This document shows, piece after piece, positions 34,181-42,759 of a DNA stretch of 64,000 nucleotides. This DNA comes from Nakaseomyces glabratus (Eukaryota; Ascomycota; Saccharomycetes; Saccharomycetales; Saccharomycetaceae), in assembly GCF_010111755.1 (NCBI RefSeq), contig NC_088961.1, positions 372,001 to 436,000 on the forward strand. The letters run 5' to 3'. The stretch's first letter is position 1. Each line of letters starts with the position of its first letter. The notes under the pieces were generated by a model. The model saw only the letters and a program-made list of their open reading frames with translations. It searched no databases and was not told the origin of the DNA. The translations under genes and the position numbers were made by a program.

Positions 34181-34187
34181 CCCCCCC
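34181..34187 (+). repeat. C7 tract
   Basis: Seven C followed by TTCC, 790 bases before FMP48. Confidence 0.85.
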
Positions 34188-34974
34188 TTCCACAGCATTT
34201 ATAAATATATTGGTTAAGGCTTTGTCGATATTTAAGATCGGGCCCAGCTATATCGCTCAGTGAAATCACCGCACAAATACCATTGGATTGGCTAATGCAT
34301 GAAGACAAGGATCGACTTACTTCCCAAAAGCACGATTATTTGGTAATTACAAGCAAATAATAATTATCAATTGGAATTTATTCTTTTTTTTTTCGATTTC
34401 ATAGTTGCATAATCAAGTTGAAAGCAAAGGAAAACTAGACAAAGCTGGTGTAGCAAGCTAATGATCAGCATATTACTGGATTTTTTTGCCCAATATTGAA
34501 GATGTTGATTTCAGATATAGCTCAAGTTTAAAAAAAAAATCAATTATATAAATGTTCCCTGTTAGATTCGATGTTCCTGGTTTTTCCTTTCTGATCTTTT
34601 AAAATTTTATTCTTATTAATGATTATTACATTATACATATAACCATTAAAACTAAACAAGATAATACAGTTTTGCAATATCATACAGATTATAAAGTGCT
34701 TAAGGAAACTACTAACTTGACTTTCCTACTCTCCTTATACATATATTTTTCTACTGCAAAAATATATTCAACATACTTTTTTTTTTGACTATTGAAAGAG
34801 AAGTATTATTCACAATAGAGTAACATTGAATCTATATTTCAAATACTTTGAATGTTACTTTTTCTCAAAGGGAGTATAGAATATCATCTATAATATTAAC
34901 AACAAAGCATTTTTTCTCTTCCTTTTACCAAAGGGTCCATCTAGATTCTCTTTAAGATTTTATCCCCTTTGAAG

Positions 34975-36042
34975 ATGCCTGACAAGTCTAACAAATACAA
35001 GAAACTAAACCCTATCCAATCCGGGTCATTCAGTACCGTTTACAAAGGTTATAACACCGAAACTGATGATTTTGTGGCTTTGAAAGTTATTCCAAAATCT
35101 AAATTCTCTCAAAGAGGTATGGCTAATGAATACAACGTTGGCAAGTTATTGTCTAAGGATGAAGGTTGTCCCTTCATTTGCTCCTTCGTGGATTTCTACG
35201 AGGATGAGACTAATTACACTTTGGTCCAAGAATACTGCGAGTGTGGTGACTTCTACGACTTCTTGGAATTGTCTAAGAAGAAAGGTGACCTAAATGCTCC
35301 CTCGATCATTAAATTGAACTTTCAAAAAGTTGTCTTACAATTGAGTTACGCCATCAAGTATGCACACAGCATGGGCATTGCCCACAGAGATATTAAACCG
35401 GAAAATATCCTGATAAACTACCACGGTGACATCAAGCTGGCTGACTGGGGCCATGCCATCTCTGCTTCTTCATCAAATGATAACAACATCGGAACAGATA
35501 ACTACAGAGGTCCAGAGACTTTCTCAGCTAAAGTAAGCTACAACACTTACAGATCTGACTACTGGTCAATGGGTGTCACGCTACTATATTTGTTGTTCAG
35601 TCATTGTCCTTTCAGATGTTCAAACATCAAAAACGAAAAGATCGTCTATAAGAGACTAGAAAATGGTGAAACTTTGGTATACCCAAACTGCCACATTTTC
35701 AACAACTACGTCAGTGACCCTTACAAGTTCATTTACGAAAGTTTCTTTAGCTCTGTTTCCCTCTCTAGAAGAAGAAAGTTGTTCAAGTCTTCTTCTACAA
35801 AATATGTTGCCCCTTTCTTGTGGCAAGATATGACTGACATGCATGACATGCTGCAAATGACCAAGATCATTGTTGATAACTTAATGTCTCCAAACCCCAG
35901 CAAGAGATCTCTAACTAGATTTTTGAAACATTTCAATGCATTCTGGACTGCACATCAAGAAAATGACATTGAATCAGCTTCATCAGTTAGAAACATCAAG
36001 AGCAATAATTTGAAAGTTCTAGGTGTGTCCGGTAACTACTGA
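34975..36042 (+). CDS. FMP48: Fmp48-like protein kinase
   Basis: A 355-residue Ser/Thr kinase. The open frame extends two codons upstream through a TTG, but the first ATG is at 34975 and was chosen. The Gly-rich loop SGSFSTV begins near residue 16, the catalytic Lys is K37, the catalytic loop is H137-R-D139-IKPEN, and the metal-binding motif reads D157-W-G159 instead of DFG. The activation segment has GTDNYRGPE. An insert with RRRKLF lies in the C-lobe. S. cerevisiae Fmp48 was found in mitochondrial preparations; its substrates are unknown, and it is related to Vhs1 and Sks1. The order SCM4-FMP48-MCO32 supports the name (YGR052W). Confidence 0.9.
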   Translation: MPDKSNKYKKLNPIQSGSFSTVYKGYNTETDDFVALKVIPKSKFSQRGMANEYNVGKLLSKDEGCPFICSFVDFYEDETNYTLVQEYCECGDFYDFLELSKKKGDLNAPSIIKLNFQKVVLQLSYAIKYAHSMGIAHRDIKPENILINYHGDIKLADWGHAISASSSNDNNIGTDNYRGPETFSAKVSYNTYRSDYWSMGVTLLYLLFSHCPFRCSNIKNEKIVYKRLENGETLVYPNCHIFNNYVSDPYKFIYESFFSSVSLSRRRKLFKSSSTKYVAPFLWQDMTDMHDMLQMTKIIVDNLMSPNPSKRSLTRFLKHFNAFWTAHQENDIESASSVRNIKSNNLKVLGVSGNY

Positions 36043-36810
36043 CTGTGAAGCAGCATTGGATAATACACATTTAACAATTTTTTTCCTTTGGCATTAATAT
36101 TAATTTTACATTTTTTTTTTTGTCCCCGAAGATAGTGTTCGGATGATCGCCAAAAGGTAACGGAATTTACCTAGCAGAGTATATTCGGAATAATGGATCT
36201 CTGTAATTTGCTTTTTTTTTTCTCAACTTGGCGCTAGATTAATTCTAAGATTTTTTAATCATGTGGGTTTGTATACCCAGAAAGTTTTTTTTATCTTTCG
36301 TTTTAATATCAGTTATTCCTATAATTAATCGGACCTCAGTGAATGCTGCTACTTTGAATTTAACTACTGGTTTTGTTGATTCAGATAGCGAATGCGAGAT
36401 GGAAACTCGCCTTCAACTGCTTTTTGCAACTAATACGTTGTTTATTATTTTTTTATGGATCATTTCTTATTATGATCTCATTAATTATTTTGTAATAGTG
36501 CCAGACGGATTGGTGCTAGTTAAGTATAATCTAATATGAACATAAAGTTAAATAACTATAAATTTTAGACTCCATTTTTTTATTAATTTTACTCGTTCTT
36601 AATTTTTGTATACTTTGTAGAACGAAAGAAATTGAAATTTAACTTTTAACTTATTTTGAAAAATTTACAAATTTTAAATATCTTGAATTTCTATTTACAG
36701 CACATTTGTATATGCTTCTCGTCATACTTCCGAGAGGAAACAGTTATACAGTGTTACAACAACTTTATCGCAAGATATATGAGAAGTCCCTTTTGTTACT
36801 TTGTTAGCGT
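36043..36810. other. Intergenic region FMP48-MCO32 (convergent)
   Basis: About 770 AT-rich bases between two converging genes, long for a 3'-3' interval. It contains one small open frame with a possible signal peptide (36261-36539), described separately. Confidence 0.65.
36261..36539 (+). CDS. Small open frame, possible secreted or membrane peptide (doubtful)
   Basis: A 92-codon frame from ATG to TGA. Residues 1-30 look like a signal peptide: basic RK, a hydrophobic core (FFLSFVLISVIPII), then SVNAA, a plausible cleavage site. A second hydrophobic stretch lies at about 52-68. One N-x-T sequon (NRT, residues 23-25) falls inside the possible signal peptide, and NLT follows it. I recognise no family. 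In AT-rich DNA hydrophobic frames arise by chance, and no S. cerevisiae gene lies here, so this is a low-confidence call. Confidence 0.2.
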   Translation: MWVCIPRKFFLSFVLISVIPIINRTSVNAATLNLTTGFVDSDSECEMETRLQLLFATNTLFIIFLWIISYYDLINYFVIVPDGLVLVKYNLI

Positions 36811-37632
36811 TTAACAAGCAAATGCATTTTTTGGTACATTGATTTTCCGTTCATAATCAATTAGCTCCACATTTTCGATCGTATGAACTAGTATCTTACT
36901 GTTATCCTCGTTGAATTCAAAAACAAATGTGCCATTGACTATACGTGTGTATTCATTATCTAGAGAATCGTCATTATTCATTGCACTAATACGATTCCCT
37001 AAGGTAATATGTTTAGACAGAACGTTAGGAGCAAGTGTACTAATTGTCTTAGCAGGTTTTTGTAAAATGTAATCTAATATAGGTGATTCTCCAGAACTAG
37101 TTTGGGTTCTAAGTACATCATTGCTGGAGAATGATATCGTTTTGTTCATGTCTTCCTCATCTGGTTCAACTGTACCTGCAGTTTGTGGAAGACAGCTTTG
37201 CCATCTAATTAATAATTTATCATGATTTGTTAGGTATGGTGAAATATTGCATTGATATTTGATCTGGTCATCATCACCTCTAATCCTTCTTGAAGACAAC
37301 ACTTTCAACCTAGAGTTTTCTTCTAGTACAAATTTCCTCATGATTAGCCTTATGGCATTCATAGAGGTCTTATACTGTAATATTCCATGTAAATTAGGAA
37401 TATACGGATGAGTGCTTGGTAACAATCTCAAAACAATCGCATCATCTAAAGTTTCCTCTTTCAAATTCTCTTGTAAAAGAAGTGGCACTCCTTTTTCTCT
37501 GAGGTAGTCTGTCATTTGCCCATAGTTCACATCATTAGGATCATCATAGTTCGATACAATAAATCTCTTTTGATTCAGATCTCTGATATGGTTAAGCCGT
37601 ATTCTTCTTGCGTAATGGTATCTCTTTAACAT
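36811..37632 (-). CDS. MCO32: Mitochondrial protein Mco32 (function unknown)
   Basis: A 273-residue protein (283 in S. cerevisiae) equivalent to YGR053C by order and strand. The N-terminus (MLKRYHYARRIRLNHIRDLN) is rich in Arg and Lys and has few acidic residues, as in a mitochondrial presequence. The rest has no domain or membrane segment that I recognise. A moderately conserved block at about 60-110 (LRLLPSTHPYIPNLHGILQY) precedes a polar middle. The S. cerevisiae protein was found in mitochondrial complexome data. The assignment rests mainly on position and length. Confidence 0.8.
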   Translation of the reverse strand: MLKRYHYARRIRLNHIRDLNQKRFIVSNYDDPNDVNYGQMTDYLREKGVPLLLQENLKEETLDDAIVLRLLPSTHPYIPNLHGILQYKTSMNAIRLIMRKFVLEENSRLKVLSSRRIRGDDDQIKYQCNISPYLTNHDKLLIRWQSCLPQTAGTVEPDEEDMNKTISFSSNDVLRTQTSSGESPILDYILQKPAKTISTLAPNVLSKHITLGNRISAMNNDDSLDNEYTRIVNGTFVFEFNEDNSKILVHTIENVELIDYERKINVPKNAFAC

Positions 37633-38793
37633 TATGTCCTGGGTAAATTATAGTTGTGGAAATACAAGATGTATCCTAACGTCTACACATGTACACCAGT
37701 ATCGGAAGTTTTAATTGAGATAATCTTCCCAAATATAAACACTATGCTAACTTTTAATGTCACATTTGGGACTCCTTGAAATGACTACAGATTTAAGGTA
37801 CCGGCATTTTCTAATGCCTTCGGTGAGATATCACTCTTATGTTACCTAGGCACGTCACCTGAATTAGTCTATTGAGTGATACCACCACGATGTGTACTAC
37901 TTACAGGTTTGACCTCCATTTCACAGTAAACTAACGCCAATCATTATACATAATATCTGCTTTCCTTGGTTATTTAGCATTAGCTTATTGTGTATAATAG
38001 TCGTGTTCTCTTCTGGCTTCATTACAGGCAGGAAAAGTGTATATTTTCCGGGTACATAGTGAATATAATGAAAGTCGTCTTTCTTGAAAGAACAATTCAT
38101 ATTATTCATGATTATTTAGAAGTCAAACAAACTTCATCCCGCAAGTAAATGGCTTGATAGATAGCCTTTATAAAGAGCTTGATTCATAATGAATACGTAT
38201 CCACATGCATTGGAACGAAAAACACGCGTGCAGCATAATTGCATTGATTGCAATCGGATTATTATATAGTTGTCATCCTGTTCAATCTATTGGTAAGACT
38301 ATTGATGAGTAGCCTTGTCTTTTTCTATTGAATACATGAAATGATAGGATATTGATTTATAAACTTACTAAAGGGCACTATGCTTTATTATTGTGATTTC
38401 GTGCTTTCCCCATGATCTAAAATAAATGTATGCCCCTCGGCATTTTCGATGAGAAAAATTATTTTCTTCTTCTCGCAGAGGCATCATTCGCTGGGCAAAT
38501 GGCGATGAAAAAAAAAACCTTCAGCTTTGGACAATGAACAGCTTATTTGTATAATTGATCTTTTTAGTTGATTGCATATAGTCTTAGTTCTTGTCAAAGA
38601 GAACCAGAGATTAGCTGATAGAAACCAACCATCAAATAGATCATATCTTTTTGAATACCATTTCTCTCAATCCTTATAGAAATAATAGGAATTTCACTTC
38701 GCTTAACCTGAAAGGCAAATTCCTTTTAATTATACTTTGTTTCATTCTAATTTGCATTTTATTTCTTTTTGTTTAAGCTAATACAAAATCAGC
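37633..38793. other. Shared promoter region of MCO32 and eIF2A
   Basis: About 1.16 kb, AT-rich, divergent promoters. The 62-codon frame at 37921-38109 has no support. Poly(A) at 38509-38517 and a T-rich stretch before eIF2A fit promoter elements. Confidence 0.65.
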
Positions 38794-40737
38794 ATGTCTT
38801 CCCAATTTTTCCTGAAGACAAGCAAAGACATCGAGCTGTTTCAAGGTTATCCTGATTTCACTCAGTCCAACTCAGCTGCTAACGCCAAGGACGACCAAGT
38901 CATTTCTTCCGTCCTTTCCCCATGTGGTAGATTCTTTGCGATCTCTACTAAGGGCAATGTCAAAGTTTTCTCTGGGGAGTTATTAGAAGTCGAACTTTTG
39001 AATTTAACTATCAATGATGTCTATGAAATCCAGTTTTCTCCATCTGGGAACTACATGAGTACTTGGGAAAGACCTTCCGCAAAGGATGCCGAACACAAGA
39101 ATGTCAAGGTCTGGTATCTGAACAAAGTCTTTACGGAAGGTGAGGAACAAGAACCTGTGTTTCAATATCAACATAAGCCACAAAACGGTTGGTTTATGCA
39201 ATTCTCCAAGCTAGATGATTACGCTCTAAAGATGTTCAAGAATGAGATTAGAATTGTAAAGATAAATGACGCGAATAAGACAAACTTCCATTTTGACCAG
39301 CCATTTGCTACTCTTTCTAAGACTCAAGAGAATGATTCTCAACCATTCTCTACTTATCAAGTCTCCCCAGCAGATTTCCCAACCATTTGTACTTTTACCC
39401 CAGAGAAAGGAGGTAAGCCAGCACAACTATCTATATGGTCAATCACCGAGGGCAAAATCACAAAGAAAATTGCTTCAAAGACTTTCTTCAAGGCGGACTC
39501 ATGCCAGTTACAATGGAATCCACAAGGTAACGCCGTTCTATGTGTCGCAACAACAGACTTCGACTCTACCAACAAATCCTACTATGGTGAAAATACTCTA
39601 TATCTTTTGTCATTCCAAGGTGTGAATGGTGCTGTGGGGAACAACTCTGTACGTGTCTCTCTAGCGAAAGGTCCTGTCCACGACATCTCATGGTCCCCAA
39701 CTTCGAGACAATTTGGTGTCATATCCGGTTACATGCCAGCAACTATTCAATTCTTTGATCTAAGAGGTAATGTTGTTCACTCTTTAGAAAAGCAACCAAA
39801 GAACACTATCTTGTTTTCCCCAAGTGGCAGATACATTCTTATTGCTGGTTTCGGTAACTTGCAAGGTTCTGTTCAAATTCTAGATCGTCATGATAAGTTT
39901 AAGTCACTTACTGTCTTCAACGCTGCAAACACATCAGTATGTAAATGGTCTCCAGGTGGTGAGTTCATAATGACTGCTACTACTTCGCCAAGATTGAGAG
40001 TTGATAACTGTATCAAGATATGGCACGTTAGCGGTACTTTAGTATTTGCTAAGGAATTTGAAGAGTTGTTGAAGGTCGATTGGAGAAACACTTGTAAATA
40101 CAAAACATTGAAGGATCACCCTCATGTGATCAAGGACTGGACACCATTAAACAACACTGATGCAGCTAGTCTAGATCCCCAAATTGCAAGCCCAAAGAAG
40201 GATTTGGCTATTCACGAAAGCGCAAAGGAATACGAAGCAAAACACCCTAAGAGGGATGCTAAGACTGGCAACGGTTCTACACAATCCAAGTCTGCCTCTA
40301 CTGGTGGTGCTTACAAACCACCACATGCACGTAGAGCTGCAGCTGTTGCCAATAATAGATCTGTTCCTGGGGCAAGTCCAAAAGTGCAAAGAGCCATTCC
40401 AGGTCTAATTCCGGGCCTTCCAGTCAATGAAGGATCTGCGGCCGCAAACAAGAATAGAAAGAGAAGAGCCAATAAGAAGGCTAATAGTGGTACCGGTGAA
40501 GGTGCTGAAAAGGCCGAATCACCAGCTGCACCATCAATAACTTCCACTGAACCCGCAAAAGAAGCCTCACCTGAGGAGAAGAAGATCAGATCTTTGTTGA
40601 AGAAACTAAGAGCCATTGAAATGTTGAAGGAAAAACAAGCTGCTGGTGAGAAATTGCAGGATTTACAAGTTAAGAAGATAGAAACAGAAGGTAAATTCCG
40701 CGAAGAACTTGCTGCATTGGGTTGGAAAGAAGAGTAA
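38794..40737 (+). CDS. Translation initiation factor eIF2A
   Basis: A 647-residue protein (642 in S. cerevisiae YGR054W). Residues 1 to about 430 form a WD-type beta-propeller of the eIF2A family, with recognisable blades such as SWSPTSRQFGVISGYMP and CKWSPGGEFIMTATTSP. A low-complexity, Lys/Ala/Ser-rich linker follows (450-590) with KNRKRRANKKAN, a likely RNA-binding patch. The last 55 residues are predicted helical (LLKKLRAIEMLKEKQAAGEKL), the part that contacts other factors. eIF2A can deliver initiator tRNA to the 40S subunit independently of eIF2 and affects IRES-driven translation; it is not essential in yeast. Codon use is typical of a well expressed gene. Confidence 0.95.
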   Translation: MSSQFFLKTSKDIELFQGYPDFTQSNSAANAKDDQVISSVLSPCGRFFAISTKGNVKVFSGELLEVELLNLTINDVYEIQFSPSGNYMSTWERPSAKDAEHKNVKVWYLNKVFTEGEEQEPVFQYQHKPQNGWFMQFSKLDDYALKMFKNEIRIVKINDANKTNFHFDQPFATLSKTQENDSQPFSTYQVSPADFPTICTFTPEKGGKPAQLSIWSITEGKITKKIASKTFFKADSCQLQWNPQGNAVLCVATTDFDSTNKSYYGENTLYLLSFQGVNGAVGNNSVRVSLAKGPVHDISWSPTSRQFGVISGYMPATIQFFDLRGNVVHSLEKQPKNTILFSPSGRYILIAGFGNLQGSVQILDRHDKFKSLTVFNAANTSVCKWSPGGEFIMTATTSPRLRVDNCIKIWHVSGTLVFAKEFEELLKVDWRNTCKYKTLKDHPHVIKDWTPLNNTDAASLDPQIASPKKDLAIHESAKEYEAKHPKRDAKTGNGSTQSKSASTGGAYKPPHARRAAAVANNRSVPGASPKVQRAIPGLIPGLPVNEGSAAANKNRKRRANKKANSGTGEGAEKAESPAAPSITSTEPAKEASPEEKKIRSLLKKLRAIEMLKEKQAAGEKLQDLQVKKIETEGKFREELAALGWKEE

Positions 40738-41228
40738 TAGATTATATGCGAATGGTTGATGTTTCTTCGTCAAGTATCCATTCGAAATGTGATATTGGGG
40801 AGAACAATTGAAGTTTTTGTTGTTTTTGGTTTTTCACTTCCTACTTTACTATTTTGTGTTTTTCTGTGTTTAATTTGAGTATTACATTTTTTTTCTTTTC
40901 ATTTCACTTTCAGTGCAACTAATCTTTTCAAGTACGTAAAATGAGCAATATAGACATAGATTAAGAAACTCCCAAGATCAACGGACCAACATATTTTATA
41001 CTTTAGAGACTCCGCCTTCTAATGGACACCAGAATGTTAATCATCCCAACCATATCTGTTGTCAGGAGACCTTCTACAAATCGATATATCGAGCAAAGCA
41101 CAAAACGTTGCTTACTATTACAACTGGAAAGTTAACGGTGTTATAAGTTTACCCTGCCATAGGACTAACACAGTTTTTTCTGTCCCTTCTTGCTATTTTT
41201 GACACATTTCCCACAGGTTTCACAGAAA

Positions 41229-41237
41229 AAACTGTGG
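41229..41237 (+). promoter_or_regulatory. Met31/Met32 binding site
   Basis: AAACTGTGG is an exact match to the sulfur-regulon element bound by Met31 and Met32. An imperfect inverted copy (CCACAGGTTT) lies at 41211-41220. MUP1 belongs to the sulfur regulon in S. cerevisiae. Confidence 0.55.
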
Positions 41238-41508
41238 AAACCGATACCGGTCCGCTGTGAGTCTTCTGCATACGTTTAAATGGTGCAGCGGGGCGTATGT
41301 GTCAAGACAAGAGTGTCCCCTGTGCGAGAAAGTTTAATTGATAACAAAGGCAAGTAACGGTATTATAGGTAGATATAATATATTGGCATGGAAGTTGTGC
41401 GCTGAAGCACCTTACTATACATGATATATCCCTACTGTACTTGATTTACTTGTACATATTGTGTGTATAAAATTGCACAAAGCCATTCACCCGGGTACGT
41501 ATTGATAA

Positions 41509-41534
41509 ATCTGAATTGGCTTGCCAATTCAGAT
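41509..41534. repeat. 26-bp palindrome
   Basis: ATCTGAATTGGC and its exact complement are separated by TT. Each arm contains a CCAAT-type pentamer (ATTGG and CCAAT). Confidence 0.92.
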
Positions 41535-41777
41535 ACTTGAGTATGTTATCGCATCCTTTTTTTTTATTGTTGTGTGTTAACTTTGCACTCGTTTTAGCCC
41601 AGTTGTTATGGCGGTTAGTCAGCCGGTACAGGGGTGAAGGAGAGAGAAGTTAATGAAAAAGTGTGGTATAGAGTAGAAAGGGCTAATTGATGTATACATA
41701 CCGAAATGCTATCGTGATAATACATATACACGGGTAAAGGATAGCTGTTGTATTCTGTGGATCTAGTGCATTTCCTT

Positions 41778-41784
41778 CCCCCCC
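41778..41784 (+). repeat. C7 tract before MUP1
   Basis: Seven C, about 980 bases before the MUP1 start on its sense strand. Confidence 0.85.
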
Positions 41785-42071
41785 AGAACACCCAGAAGCA
41801 AAAACGAGTAGAATCTTAGATACAGAACCGAAAAAGAAAAGGAAGTATCCCACAGTATCTCACAGTAAAAGTAGTGTACAACAGAAAAGGAAGTTCGAAA
41901 GCAGACAAAACGAAGGAGGGTGTCTGTCCTCTCAGTGTTTATTCCCAGAGGGCTGGGCTTAAAAGGGATGAGCAACAACTCATGGAAGAATACAAGACCA
42001 GAACAAGATCTACAGAAAGAAGAGTAATATAAAAGAGGAAGTAAGATCCAAACACTACGAACAATTCTGTG

Positions 42072-42094
42072 GAATTACCGAATTACCGAATTAC
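42072..42094 (+). repeat. 8-bp tandem repeat before MUP1
   Basis: GAATTACC in two complete copies and one copy missing its last base, followed by a T-rich run. Confidence 0.9.
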
Positions 42095-42759
42095 TTTTTT
42101 TTTCTTAGCAAGGTCTTCTTTCTTTTTCTTCTCTGCTAATTAAATAAGGATCCCTCTAAACAACATCCGTAGAGAGATAGAGAACTGAAATCAACTTCTG
42201 GAAGAAAAGCAAGAAGGGTCCCCCATCCCTGGATTCAAGTAGAAATTGAGTAATAAGAAACTACTATGTGATTTGTAATGGTGAAGAAAGTTAGTAGCTG
42301 AAAGGATACAATGAAAATTTGCTTGTTAAGAGAGATCAGATAGGAATACTAAGCGGACCAGCTGGGAAACTGTGTTTGTAGCTTACTGTGATTCATGAAA
42401 TGTGTGAAAAAGGAATTAACCGGGGACAGGGAGAAAGAGTGTTTGTTGGATAATACGGTAACAGTTTAGTTCATTAACTGTGGGATAAACTGAAACTCTA
42501 AATAATTGTGTTAACGGTAAGAACGAAGGGTGAAAGGAAGAAGAAAAAAAATTTACCGGGCAAGGAGTAGATTCTTTTCTAATATATAAGAGAGATATAT
42601 AATTCTTGTTAAAAGGAAAAGATAATCTTTCCAATTCACTTCCTTTAGATATCGTACTCGAAATATAATAACTAACAAACACATCCGGTTAATGATTAGC
42701 ATATAGTCCTACACAAGAATTATTTTAGAACTAAAACAATAGAATAAAAAAAAATACTA

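Larger units (their letters stand above)
27884..34974. other. 7.1 kb region without a recognisable gene
   Basis: SCM4 and FMP48 flank this interval; in S. cerevisiae only dubious frames lie between them. All open frames here are under about 135 codons, none resembles a family I know, and overlapping frames on opposite strands look equally random. From 28000 to 32500 the DNA is plain AT-rich. From about 32550 to 34250 it is more G/C- and pyrimidine-rich and has five C tracts; the last 700 bases are AT-rich again and look like the FMP48 core promoter. I see no tRNA, centromere (CDEIII core), LTR or known structural RNA. Confidence 0.65.
40738..42759. other. 2 kb MUP1 promoter region
   Basis: No gene is recognised. 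It holds an exact Met31/Met32 site (41229-41237) and two 8-of-9 matches (42367-42375, 42475-42483), a 26-bp palindrome (41509-41534), a C7 tract (41778-41784) and an 8-bp tandem repeat (42072-42094). An A-rich leader precedes the ATG. Confidence 0.7.

Noticed and set aside
27884..34974. Telomerase RNA or another large structural RNA (RNase P, SRP, U-RNAs) in the gap
   Set aside because: I looked for the C. glabrata telomere-repeat template and for core motifs of these RNAs and found none. A covariance-model search would be decisive.
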